Source: Scytonematopsis contorta HA4267-MV1
GTDB taxonomy: Bacteria; Cyanobacteriota; Cyanobacteriia; Cyanobacteriales; Nostocaceae
DNA length: 64,000 nucleotides
NCBI GenBank assembly: GCA_019359035.1
Contig: JAHHIC010000087.1
Coordinates: 1-64,000 of the forward strand
Direction of reading: 5' to 3'
Shown here: one piece after another, positions 18,556 to 27,311 of the stretch
Layout of the letters: the number at the start of each line of letters is the position of its first letter
Position numbering within the stretch: position 1 is the stretch's first letter
The notes under the pieces: model-generated
What the model was told of the DNA's origin: nothing
Seen by the model: only the letters and a program-made list of their open reading frames with translations
Database searches by the model: none
Position numbers and translations under genes: made by a program

Positions 18556-18975
18556 GCTAGCTCAAGGGCAATGACCAGCATATTCAAACTATACATGCCC
18601 ATCCAGCTTGAACCATCAGATTGTTCTAAATATCCACCTGTCGGCATATGCCCATTCATACATGCCATCTTCCTAGCTTGTATCTAAACCTAAAAATCCT
18701 CCCTGGAAAACATTATCCCCATTATTATCCTTTCTATTAACCCACCAAGTAAAATTGAGCAATAACTTTTGAAAAACTCGTTCGAGAAAATCAGTGTCAC
18801 CACGACCATAAAATTCTTTCTCAATCTGATAAACTCGCCAAGTTCCCCAAGCATGAACGGGTGGGTTGACATCACTAAAATGCCATTCATAAGCGGGAAT
18901 TTGTCCGTTAGGATGCATGTACCATTCCCGTGTGAACCTATCCATCTGTCGTTTAGCGAAATCAGGGTTTTAACG
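18556..18975 (-). pseudogene. GH63-like glucosidase remnant
   Basis: From 18975 downwards the minus strand reads [60 protein letters not shown] and GGFLGLDTS then a stop. After a deletion and frameshift it resumes as [30 protein letters not shown]. This is the catalytic barrel region of GH63/YgjK-like alpha-glucosidases, which are normally about 800-900 aa in cyanobacteria. Only about 130 residues survive. Confidence 0.8.
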
Positions 18976-19891
18976 AACGAGAAGTTCTCCTTTTGTCCTT
19001 ATTTCGAGGAACTGCATACTCTGATGGAACAATTGGAGAACCACGTCTTTGAGCAAAAACTTTAGTAAAAACCGCTCCTAAAAGAAGAACTTGAGCAGCA
19101 TAATAAACCCACGTAATTAGAATAACAAAAGAACCTGCTACTCCGTAAGCAGAGCCAAAATTGCTTTGTTTAAGAAACAGTCCAAATAAAGATTGACCGA
19201 TTAAAAATAAGATTGCTGTTATTACTGCTCCCACAACTGTATTTCGCCATGAAATCTCAGCATCGGGTAAAATAGTGAATATGGCGCCAAATATAAATGT
19301 TGTTACTCCAAAAGTAAGCAATAAGCTCAAAAGCTGCCACCAGTAACCATAACCAGGAACTATAGTCTTTAAAACATCAACAAAAGCAGCTAAAATTGTA
19401 TTGCTAATAAAAGATACTAGTAATAAAAATGCAATTACTAATATCATGGCGAATGACAACAAACGTTTACGTAAAAAGTTAAATATTTGTTGTTTAGGGG
19501 CTGGTTCAACTTCCCAAATTCTATCCAATGCGTCTTGAATTTGAGCAAAAATACCAGAGGCGCCAAATAGTAAAAACCCAAGACTGAAAATTAGCCGAAA
19601 TGGTCCCCCAGTTGCATCAGTTCTCATATTAGTAATAGCAGTGGCAATTACCTCTGCAGCTTGTCCTCCTACCAATTCTGTCATTCGAGCGACAATTTGC
19701 TCTTTTGCAGCTTCTTCTCCAAAAATAGCTCCAACAATCATCATCACGATAATCAGTAATGGCGCCAGAGAAAATACTGTATAGTAAGCAAGCGAAGCCG
19801 CTAAAAGAGAAACTTCATTAAATTGCCATTCGGAAATAGTATCTCTTAATAGTCCCCAAATATTTCTTAAACGTGTCTTATAATTCCGCAT
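18962..19891 (-). CDS. YihY/BrkB family membrane protein
   Basis: 309 aa, about six TM helices. It shows the family pattern [21 protein letters not shown] near the N-terminus and [35 protein letters not shown] near the C-terminus. Family function is unsettled (once called ribonuclease BN; now seen as an envelope protein). The last six residues (RSLKP, stop) run directly into the GH63 remnant, so the original C-terminus may have been cut and replaced during rearrangement. Length is otherwise normal. Confidence 0.85.
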   Translation of the reverse strand: MRNYKTRLRNIWGLLRDTISEWQFNEVSLLAASLAYYTVFSLAPLLIIVMMIVGAIFGEEAAKEQIVARMTELVGGQAAEVIATAITNMRTDATGGPFRLIFSLGFLLFGASGIFAQIQDALDRIWEVEPAPKQQIFNFLRKRLLSFAMILVIAFLLLVSFISNTILAAFVDVLKTIVPGYGYWWQLLSLLLTFGVTTFIFGAIFTILPDAEISWRNTVVGAVITAILFLIGQSLFGLFLKQSNFGSAYGVAGSFVILITWVYYAAQVLLLGAVFTKVFAQRRGSPIVPSEYAVPRNKDKRRTSRSLKP

Positions 19892-19930
19892 ATTATTTAT
19901 GTATGGTGGCTGATGCCACCGTACAGTAGT

Positions 19931-20644
19931 TTAAAAAGATGCAACTTTTTGAAGTGATGTCTCTGGTAAAACAACCGGGTTATCATCAATTGACAACAAG
20001 AATTGAATTAAATCAGTTTGTTCTTGAGCGCTATAACCAGCTTTTTGGTCAACCCAGTATTCATGACCATCGTCGCAAGCGTTGCAAGTACTGCCCACAG
20101 AAATATAAAGCATTCCGTCAGGGCCAAAAGCCATTGTTCGGTTGGGGTGTTGACCTGCATCAGGTAAATTAGAAATCAAAGTTTGTAGTTTTCCAAGAGA
20201 ACCATCTGCTTGTAAGTCGGCGTCGTATAAACTGGTGTCAGTAACAATGTAAAGACGATTTTTATTAATCGTAATACCGTTAACGTACTTTAAACCTTTG
20301 GCGACAATATTCATCGAGTCAGCCCGTCCATCTCGATTTGTGTCTCTGAGTGCAATAACATCAGCTTCTTCACGACGGGTAACGTAAATTATACCATTAG
20401 GAGCAACAACTAAATTACGAGGATTACCTAAACCTTTTGCAAATACATTAATTTGAAATCCACGCGGTAATTGCAACTGTTTCAAAAGAGATTCATTAAA
20501 ATCTAGTCTTTGTGGCGTTGACAAATAACCTTCCATTCGCTCAAATCTACGCTGTTCTGGTCGTTGTCCGTTGGCAGTTTGAGAAATTAGTAAAGCCAAT
20601 GTACATCCAGCCAAAAAAGACTTTGATTTGTTGATAAATTTCAT
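19931..20644 (-). pseudogene. sorbosone dehydrogenase-like protein, internally deleted
   Basis: 237-aa open frame, but chimeric. Residues 1-195 carry a signal peptide (FLAGCTLALLISQTANG) and the first blades of a PQQ-dependent sugar/sorbosone dehydrogenase propeller (FAKGLGNPRNLVVAPNGIIY, GITINKNRLYIVTDTSLY, MAFGPDGMLYISVGSTCNAC). At that point the frame jumps to GYSAQEQTDLIQFLLSIDDNP, which looks like the end of a c-type cytochrome or haem protein. A full dehydrogenase is about 400-430 aa. I infer a deletion fusing two neighbouring genes in frame. An encoded product could be made but would lack most of the propeller. The 5' end is copied at 17905. Confidence 0.75.
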
Positions 20645-20886
20645 TGTGGCATGTCTCCAACCCTGTCGTTATGCGATAGGAACTTGATATAACTATTTTG
20701 CTAGTTTCAATAGTCGCTTTTAGTTGCTGAGAATAACCAATTAATAAAACTTTTACATCTAGCTTACGGAATGCTACAACGTAACCAAGTTATCTAAAGT
20801 AGTATGCCTTCTGATAGAAGTATAGCTTTTTAACGAACTTTCGCAACTAGCGCCTGAAGATACTTGATTATCTAGTTATTACAACC

Positions 20887-20914
20887 CTACTTAGCGTTCT
20901 TTTCAATCCTGTAG
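20887..20914 (+). repeat. 28-bp direct repeat, copy 1
   Basis: Begins CTACTTAGC and ends CAATCCTGTAG. The second copy at 21059-21086 differs at about three positions; spacing is 172 bp. Confidence 0.75.
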
Positions 20915-20974
20915 GGTGCGTCAAAGCTATTACAATCTTTAATAAAACTAAAAATTAAATTGCTTTGACGCACC
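20915..20974. repeat. inverted repeat with 13-bp arms
   Basis: Arms GGTGCGTCAAAGC (20915-20927) and its exact complement (20962-20974) enclose an AT-rich loop. It belongs to the GTAGGGTGCGT type of dispersed cyanobacterial hairpins; the GTAGGGTGCGT word also occurs at 18207. Confidence 0.7.
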
Positions 20975-21058
20975 ATACTTGAATGTCAGTACGTGACGCG
21001 ACAAGTTCTTTATATTGGATGGAATTTTCCTTCTTCGTCACACCCTATCATATCATAA

Positions 21059-21086
21059 CTACTTAGCATTTTTTTCAATCCTGTAG
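21059..21086 (+). repeat. 28-bp direct repeat, copy 2
   Basis: Second copy of the repeat at 20887, flanking the inverted repeat on the other side. Confidence 0.75.
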
Positions 21087-21189
21087 TTTTACTGTCGAAG
21101 AGTCTACCTTACATATATTTTCATAAAACTGTATTTCTATAAACATAACAGCGACCATTATTTAAAGACTTACATTTTAAAAAATAAAT

Positions 21190-21204
21190 GTGACTAAAAA
21201 GTGA
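21190..21204 (+). promoter_or_regulatory. GTGA-N7-GTGA direct-repeat box (site f)
   Basis: GTGACTAAAAAGTGA, 11-bp spacing. A possible -10 TATATT is at 21227-21232, about 21 bp downstream. It precedes the small Cys-rich gene and trkH. The following 100 bp resemble those after site h. Confidence 0.55.
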
Positions 21205-21419
21205 CTGTAATCAAAATCATAGGAAATATATTATATTACTATAAATTCAATACTATTGATAGATATACAAGTAATTTATTTTTGCTAAATGTTAAATTAT
21301 GAATATATAGTTTATAAAACTGTATTTTTAAAAGGTATTTATAAATTGTATTTTTATTGTAGTAGTAGCAGTTGTTGAATACTTATAACTATACATTTAT
21401 AAAAGGGAGGTCAATTAAT

Positions 21420-21794
21420 ATGTCTTTGACACTGAGTCATCCAAATCAAATGTTCGCAGTAACTTCTTATCAGAGAACGCAAACAGAAGTCCAAGTTCAA
21501 GAAAAAGTATCCAATCAAGCAGAAATTACTGAAATTTTAATTACACAAGGAGGAGGAATTATTGCTTTTATTTTCTTTTGGGCAGGTTTTTTAGTTTGGG
21601 CATCAAAGAGATTAAAAACTGTATCGGATGAGCAGTTAGACTTGTGTAGAAATTCATTACCGAACCACCGTTGTACTCAATGCCAATATTTTACAAAAAA
21701 TCATTTTATGAATTGTGCTGTACAACCTTCTCTTGTTCTTACAGATGAAGCAGATAATTGTTCAGACTATTGCCCTAAGAATCAAAAACCATAA
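21420..21794 (+). CDS. small membrane protein with cysteine-rich tail, unknown
   Basis: 124 aa; ATG 21420 follows a strong SD (GGGAGG). One TM helix at about residues 50-66 (GGIIAFIFFWAGFLVWA). The C-terminal 50 residues hold six cysteines: CRNSL, RCTQC, MNCAV, NCSDYC, a possible metal- or disulfide-bound knuckle. No family is recognised. trkH starts 46 bp downstream on the same strand, so it may act with the K+ transporter. Confidence 0.7.
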   Translation: MSLTLSHPNQMFAVTSYQRTQTEVQVQEKVSNQAEITEILITQGGGIIAFIFFWAGFLVWASKRLKTVSDEQLDLCRNSLPNHRCTQCQYFTKNHFMNCAVQPSLVLTDEADNCSDYCPKNQKP

Positions 21795-21840
21795 AGGTAA
21801 TTTATCAACTCGTTGCTTAATATAATTTGCTTGTATACAG

Positions 21841-23352
21841 GTGAAAACAAAAACTCAAAAAATTAATCCTCATGTCCATTCCATCCTACATGATGTTGGC
21901 TTATTACTTCATGTCCCAGGTGTAATGGCACTTGCCTCTTTGCCTGTGTGTCTATGGTTTAGAGAATATTATGCAGTTTGGGGATTTTTGATAACTGCGC
22001 TTTCTTCTTTACTTATTGGCCAGTTGTTATATTGCGGCTTTCAGGAAAAAGGGGAAACTCAGTTACGTCACGCGATGATAATTGCTGCTTTAAGTTGGGG
22101 GATAATTCCATTTTTTGGCGCCATTCCATTTTGGGTTACTGCTTCTTTTTTTTCTAATACCCAAACACCAATAACTATACGAGAGTTCCAAGATTTCTGG
22201 AATGCCTTATTTGAAGCTGTTTCTGGATTTACTAGCACAGGATTAACTGTAACACTGAATGAAAGCAGACTACCACATAGTTTACAGTGGTGGCGTTCGT
22301 TCATGGAATGGATTGGTGGAGTTGGAGTAATTGTACTAGTTCTCTCTGTATCAGAACCAAGTACGGATGCTTACCAACTTTACAGTGCAGAGGGACGCTC
22401 AAAACGTATTGCTGCAACTGTTAGTACAACAGTACAACGAATTTGGTGGATTTATTTGCTTTACACCGGATTCAGTATCTTATTGTTTCGTATTACTGGA
22501 ATGCCTTGGTGGGATGCTATTAATCATGGATTAACAGGTATTTCTACAGGTGGATTTAGTATACGGGATGATAGTATTACTAGTTATAATTCAGCGGTTC
22601 AGCTTGCTGTAATTGTAGTGATGACTCTAGGCGCCATTAGCTTCCCAATTCATTATTACTTTATTACACAAAAACGTTTATCTGCATTCTGGCAAGATTC
22701 TCAACATAAAGCATTATGGCTGTTACTAGCTCTTGGTTCTGTCGTACTATTATTTGAGAACCGTTGGTTTTTTGGTTCGTTTATTTGGCTAGATAGTTTA
22801 TTTCAATGGGTTTCTGCTTTAGGGACTTGTGGATTTGAAACAGTCGATTTACAAAATTGGAGTTCGAGCGCAAAACTGTTATTAATTTTGGGAATGCTAG
22901 TAGGTGGCACCGCTGGTTCTACTGTTGGTGGGTTAAAATTAAATCGTTTGGTATTCTTTGGCAAAGCAGTTGTATGGCATTTGCAAAAAGTAGCACTGCA
23001 ACCTAATCAATCTATGTATTATCGAGTGGAAGGTGAAACAGTGACGGAAGCAGAAGCTAGTCGCACTATTGAAGCAGCTACTGTTTTACTAGTACTTTGG
23101 TTAACTGCTATTGCTACGGGGGTTATACTTTTACTGCATGTGTCGCCGGGATATAATTTAATAGATGTAATTTTTGAAGCAACTTCAGCTTTAGGAAGTG
23201 TGGGTTTATCAGTAGGAATTACTCAACCTGACTTACATTGCTTTGGTAAAGTTGCCTTAATGATATTAATGTGGATAGGAAGATTAGAAATTGTTCCTGT
23301 TTTAGTTTTATTTTTATCGTTGATTAATTTTAACAAAAAAGGTGTTAATTAA
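21841..23352 (+). CDS. trkH: TrkH/KtrB family potassium transporter
   Basis: 503-aa K+ channel-like transporter. Four pore loops with conserved glycines are visible: SGFTSTGLTV (about 129-138), TGISTGGFSI, SALGTCGFETVD and SALGSVGLSVG, the four-fold M1-P-M2 plan of Trk/Ktr. It would work with a TrkA/KtrA ring such as that at 14850. Translation starts at GTG 21841; there is no good alternative ATG before the conserved part. The leader and first 68 codons are duplicated at 18259-18508. The C-terminus ends soon after the last helix, as usual. Confidence 0.92.
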   Translation: MKTKTQKINPHVHSILHDVGLLLHVPGVMALASLPVCLWFREYYAVWGFLITALSSLLIGQLLYCGFQEKGETQLRHAMIIAALSWGIIPFFGAIPFWVTASFFSNTQTPITIREFQDFWNALFEAVSGFTSTGLTVTLNESRLPHSLQWWRSFMEWIGGVGVIVLVLSVSEPSTDAYQLYSAEGRSKRIAATVSTTVQRIWWIYLLYTGFSILLFRITGMPWWDAINHGLTGISTGGFSIRDDSITSYNSAVQLAVIVVMTLGAISFPIHYYFITQKRLSAFWQDSQHKALWLLLALGSVVLLFENRWFFGSFIWLDSLFQWVSALGTCGFETVDLQNWSSSAKLLLILGMLVGGTAGSTVGGLKLNRLVFFGKAVVWHLQKVALQPNQSMYYRVEGETVTEAEASRTIEAATVLLVLWLTAIATGVILLLHVSPGYNLIDVIFEATSALGSVGLSVGITQPDLHCFGKVALMILMWIGRLEIVPVLVLFLSLINFNKKGVN

Positions 23353-23564
23353 TATTTGATTATCAAAATTTATTTTTAACGCCTTAAATGTTAAAACCTC
23401 TCCCCCAAGCATTATCCTAGAAGCGAAGAGGCTCGGGCTAGATTCTAGGTTAGCTTAACATCGGCTATCATTTTTAAATCATATTTATAAATGAATATAA
23501 AGATAACTATGCCGTGTTTGTTACATCGTTAAATTTATTACAATTATAAATTCAGAGCAATTCA

Positions 23565-25136
23565 ATGAAAAAACAACAAAATCTTAATAATAAACTATTA
23601 GGTGCTGGTAGGTCTGGACAAGTATTTTTAGTAAAAAATCAAGAAGAGCGAATAGCAAGGAAAATATTTTATTCAGATACAATCGCCAGTATAATCCATT
23701 ATTTTTTCTTTGGCGCCCCTAATCCATATGTTTGGAACGAAGACGCGATTAAGTGCGCTTTTTATCGTCGTCGAATTATGAGCGCATTAGTGAAATATTG
23801 GTTTCATGATAATTTAAAAATTGCAGAGGCAAAAGGTACTGATTGGAATCAAGAATTTAAAGCTTACCAAATGGATACAGAGTTTATTGAAGGAAGGCAC
23901 GTCGCACTAAAACAACCTTGTAACCAAGATAGAATTGGTGAATTATCGGCTTTAATTTACGGTATTATGAAACCTTTACAAAATAAATTAATTGAGGCTG
24001 GTTTTGACGGATTAGTTTGGCAAGCAGGAAAAGGAACACCTACAGCTTTAAATAATTTTTTATTAGCTAGTGACTCAGACCAAGCTCTTTTTGTTTGGAT
24101 AGATTTAGAATCAGGTGTGCCAGCTTTATTTCCTTTAAATCTCTTAGCGCTTTTGTCATTTTATATTCCTGCATCATTTAAATATAGACGAGCATTATTT
24201 GATGATGTAGATACTATTAAGTTAAAACAATATGTAAGTAATAATTATTTACAGTTGCAAGATAATTTAGATTGCAAACAGTACTATGAAATTTTAGATA
24301 ACATCGACCAATTAAATTATCATCAAGATAAGTGGAAAACTTTAAGCAGGATTGATTGCAGTATTCAATACCAACTAAAAAAGGGGTTTATCAACGAACA
24401 TCAAGCTAGATGGTTTTTAAATCATCCTTTTTTCTGGTATCAAAGAGAACTCTCCAGATTATTAAGAAAGACGTTAAAAAAAATATTGATTGAACTGCCT
24501 ATAGCAATAGTTCAGAAAATTATTACAATTAATTATTTGCAATTTCTTCAAAGATTTTGTCAGTTTGTATCTTCTCAACGCTATAGATTACAGATGGCAA
24601 GAAATTATATAGCGACAAGAATTACTTACTGGCAAGATAGAAAACAGTTAACACTAGAAGAAACAGAAATGCTGCTGCAATCTCTAAAAAGGGAGGAGAG
24701 TAGCGCTTATCTAAATGATTTTAGCGTTCATGTCGGTATTAAGGTATTTATTAAAACTTCTGAGTATATCTTAGTACCACTTCTTTATATGGTTGGGTTG
24801 ATTGATGAATTTATTTTTATTACTTGGCTAATTATCGGGGGACCAATTTATCGGCAAGTTTATACAATTTTTAGAATGATACAAGCGGTTGTCAATAAGC
24901 AAGAAATTCCTTGGGTTGCCTTTTTGGTTGGATTACTTCCTACTGTAGGTACTTTGGCTTATCCTTGTCAGATTATTTATTCATCTTCCGGTAAAAATAA
25001 AAAGATTGCTCAATTTATTATATACGATTTTTTTACTAGAATTGGTGAAAAAATTCCTGCTTGGGGTGGAGAAGACACCCAGACAGAACATTTTTTCAAC
25101 CGTATTTGCGGCGGAATCGCTCGTATCAGAGTATAA
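23565..25136 (+). CDS. membrane-anchored kinase-like (probable pseudokinase) protein
   Basis: 523 aa. The N-terminal 220 residues resemble a protein-kinase/RIO-like lobe. A glycine loop LGAGRSGQVFLVKN (12-25) is followed by ARKIF with the candidate lysine. A degenerate catalytic region reads TPTALNNFLLASDSD and then VWIDLESGVPALFP, where HxD is not evident and DFG is replaced by DLE. The C-terminal part (about 390-480) has two or three hydrophobic helices (YILVPLLYMVGLIDEFIFITWLIIGG; VAFLVGLLPTVGTLAY). Between them is a long basic helical region. Activity is doubtful; a scaffold or lipid-kinase-like role is possible. A 45-bp piece of this gene is copied at 18509. Confidence 0.65.
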   Translation: MKKQQNLNNKLLGAGRSGQVFLVKNQEERIARKIFYSDTIASIIHYFFFGAPNPYVWNEDAIKCAFYRRRIMSALVKYWFHDNLKIAEAKGTDWNQEFKAYQMDTEFIEGRHVALKQPCNQDRIGELSALIYGIMKPLQNKLIEAGFDGLVWQAGKGTPTALNNFLLASDSDQALFVWIDLESGVPALFPLNLLALLSFYIPASFKYRRALFDDVDTIKLKQYVSNNYLQLQDNLDCKQYYEILDNIDQLNYHQDKWKTLSRIDCSIQYQLKKGFINEHQARWFLNHPFFWYQRELSRLLRKTLKKILIELPIAIVQKIITINYLQFLQRFCQFVSSQRYRLQMARNYIATRITYWQDRKQLTLEETEMLLQSLKREESSAYLNDFSVHVGIKVFIKTSEYILVPLLYMVGLIDEFIFITWLIIGGPIYRQVYTIFRMIQAVVNKQEIPWVAFLVGLLPTVGTLAYPCQIIYSSSGKNKKIAQFIIYDFFTRIGEKIPAWGGEDTQTEHFFNRICGGIARIRV

Positions 25137-25240
25137 TGAATTGGTAATTACTTTTAGAGGTATTTCATGTAAACATGGGAAGGAATATTGTCAAGATAAA
25201 AATAATACTTTATAATTTTGTAGTTAGCAATGTGTTTTTA

Positions 25241-25936
25241 TTACGGACGTTTGTACAAGCCGAATAAGGGGGCAAGAATAGCACCAAAAACAAACCCTCC
25301 TGCGTGCGCCCAATACGCTATTCCACCACTTTCCATACCAATATTACTGCGGACTTGTAAGCTAGCTACGCTGTAAAAAGATTGCTGGAAAAACCAAAAT
25401 CCTAAAAATAAGAATGCGGGAAGTCGTACTGTAGTTACAAAAAATCCTATAGGAAGTAAAGTCAAAATTTGTGCGCGTGGAAACCTGAGAATATATGCTC
25501 CTAAAACTCCTGCAATTGCACCACTTGCACCTAAAGATGGAATAGTCGAATTTTGTGAAAAAAACCACTGACTTAAACCTGCCAAAATACCACAAGTTAA
25601 ATAAAAAATTAAATATTTTACATGCCCTAACTGGTCTTCAATATTATTACCAAAAATAGACAAAAATAACATATTTCCACCTAAGTGTAAAAAACCACCA
25701 TGTAGAAATTGGGAAGTAATTAAAGTTAGCCATTCCGGAATTAGTTGACTATCGATGCCAACAGGGCAAGTGGTAGAAAGTTGGCAGGGAACTAACGCTG
25801 CTACGCGAAAAAAACCTTGTAATTGTTCTGGTGTTAAGGTTAATTGATAAATAAATATAATGATATTAGTGATAATCAATCCATAATTGATATATGGAGT
25901 AATTCTTGTTGGGTTATTGTCACGTAGTGGAACCAC
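25241..25936 (-). CDS. rhomboid intramembrane serine protease
   Basis: 231 aa, about six or seven TM helices. The catalytic dyad is visible: S138 in GASGAIAG and H211 in YWAHAGGFVFG. The oxyanion helix motif HLGGNMLFLSIFGNNIED (84-101) is also present. It cleaves TM segments within the plasma membrane; substrates are unknown. It starts 2 bp after the MscS stop codon and is the last gene of a baeRF7-MscS-rhomboid operon. Confidence 0.93.
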   Translation of the reverse strand: MVPLRDNNPTRITPYINYGLIITNIIIFIYQLTLTPEQLQGFFRVAALVPCQLSTTCPVGIDSQLIPEWLTLITSQFLHGGFLHLGGNMLFLSIFGNNIEDQLGHVKYLIFYLTCGILAGLSQWFFSQNSTIPSLGASGAIAGVLGAYILRFPRAQILTLLPIGFFVTTVRLPAFLFLGFWFFQQSFYSVASLQVRSNIGMESGGIAYWAHAGGFVFGAILAPLFGLYKRP

Positions 25937-25938
25937 GG

Positions 25939-27306
25939 TTAATTTTCCTCTAAGCTATGTCTCTTATTTTGCTCTTCATGATTGACACGGTGGTTATCAA
26001 AAAATGGCGCTAGACCTCTTAACCTTACGGTATAAATATCTGTTGGCATATCAACTCCCGCTTGCATTAATGCTTCTTTAATTGCCTGCGCTACTATAGA
26101 AGTAATTTCTAGAAATGGCAAACGGTGAGAATTAATCCAAAAGCGTACTTCAATATTTACTGTACTTGCTGCAAGTTCACGCACTAATATTTCTGGTTTC
26201 GGGTCTGATTCTACATCTTCGATACTTAAAACAGCATCATTAATTATTTGTTTAGCTCTTGTAATATCTGATTCGTAGCCAATACCGACTGTAAGGAAAC
26301 TACGACGAATTTTACAGGCAGTGTTATTAGTAATAACAGCAGTAAATACTTCTTGATTCGGGATGTAAACTATACGTCCATCATAAGTTTTTAATGTTGT
26401 GGCGCGTAACTGAATTTGAGTTACCGTACCTTCAAATTCTTTGATGATAATTTGGTCGCCTAACTTAAAAGGACGAGATGCGAGTAAAATAATTCCAGAG
26501 AAGTAATTGCTCAATACATCTCGCAAACTAAAACCAATTGCTACGCTCGTTAATCCTAAAGTTCCTACTAAGGTAGCAAAGTCAAGTCCCAAAACTCCCA
26601 AAGCGACAACTGAACCAATCACCCAGACACCACCATACATTAAGCGACTTACGAGAATTTTGGAATTGCGGTCTACTTCCCATTGCAAAGAACCTAGTAA
26701 GGTTATACGACGTACGCTTGCGGCAATTATCCAAGTTGCACCTAATGCTAAAGTAGCGCCTAAAAAAGATGGTAGGTTGTCGATAGTATCTCGCTGGAAC
26801 TGACGCACGGGACTATACAACCTTTGTCCAACATCAATTGCTAACGGTGGTTGTTCAAATGCTTGATTGAGTTCTTGTGCCCACTGTTGCGCGAGAGTTT
26901 CCACTTTTTCGTTAAAATCTTGCGCGTCTTGTTGGGTAACGGTCAATAAAACCCGGTTATTTATTTGCAACGTTGCGATACCCCGTGATTGGTCAGGCAC
27001 AACAGTAACATTTTTAGTAGCTTGAGGTTGTGCCAAAATACCTGCAATGCGACGGTTCACTATCTGGGCACGCTCAGTCGCATTTACGTCTCCAACACTA
27101 CCAACCTGAAAGACAGGCTGTCCTCTAACAATAATATCAGCGAAAAACAACCCATCAGTTGCAGTTTCTGTTTCTTCTTGTTGAGGTGTAATCGGGATTG
27201 ATTGTGTTATTGCTTTTTCAGGTGATATTAATAGCACGCTGGTGATAGCGAATATAAATGTGGTTGCGACAAGCTTGTGTTTGCCACGATGGAAGACGCG
27301 ATTCAT
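25939..27306 (-). CDS. MscS-family mechanosensitive channel
   Basis: 455 aa. Signal peptide about 1-35, then a periplasmic domain (about 36-165) with IIVRGQPVFQVGSVGDVNATERA, found in larger cyanobacterial MscS proteins. TM helices follow at about 180-290. The pore helix and beta-domain are conserved: VGTLGLTSVAIGFSLRDVLSNYFSGIILL and KLGDQIIIKEFEGTVTQIQLRATTLKTYDGRIVYIPN. The protein should release osmolytes on hypo-osmotic shock. It starts 5 bp after the baeRF7-like gene and overlaps none of its neighbours. Confidence 0.93.
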   Translation of the reverse strand: MNRVFHRGKHKLVATTFIFAITSVLLISPEKAITQSIPITPQQEETETATDGLFFADIIVRGQPVFQVGSVGDVNATERAQIVNRRIAGILAQPQATKNVTVVPDQSRGIATLQINNRVLLTVTQQDAQDFNEKVETLAQQWAQELNQAFEQPPLAIDVGQRLYSPVRQFQRDTIDNLPSFLGATLALGATWIIAASVRRITLLGSLQWEVDRNSKILVSRLMYGGVWVIGSVVALGVLGLDFATLVGTLGLTSVAIGFSLRDVLSNYFSGIILLASRPFKLGDQIIIKEFEGTVTQIQLRATTLKTYDGRIVYIPNQEVFTAVITNNTACKIRRSFLTVGIGYESDITRAKQIINDAVLSIEDVESDPKPEILVRELAASTVNIEVRFWINSHRLPFLEITSIVAQAIKEALMQAGVDMPTDIYTVRLRGLAPFFDNHRVNHEEQNKRHSLEEN

Positions 27307-27311
27307 ATTTA

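Larger units (their letters stand above)
20645..21419. other. 775-bp intergenic region with repeats and site f
   Basis: Contains the parent of the 17905-18172 copy, a pair of 28-bp repeats, a 13-bp-arm inverted repeat and GTGA site f. After 21230 it is very AT-rich with an ATTGATAGATATA motif near 21252. No coding frame recognised. Confidence 0.6.

Noticed and set aside
18389-18574. 61-codon frame as a new small membrane gene
   Set aside because: It is the duplicated start of trkH joined to a piece of the kinase-like gene, so a fragment rather than a gene.
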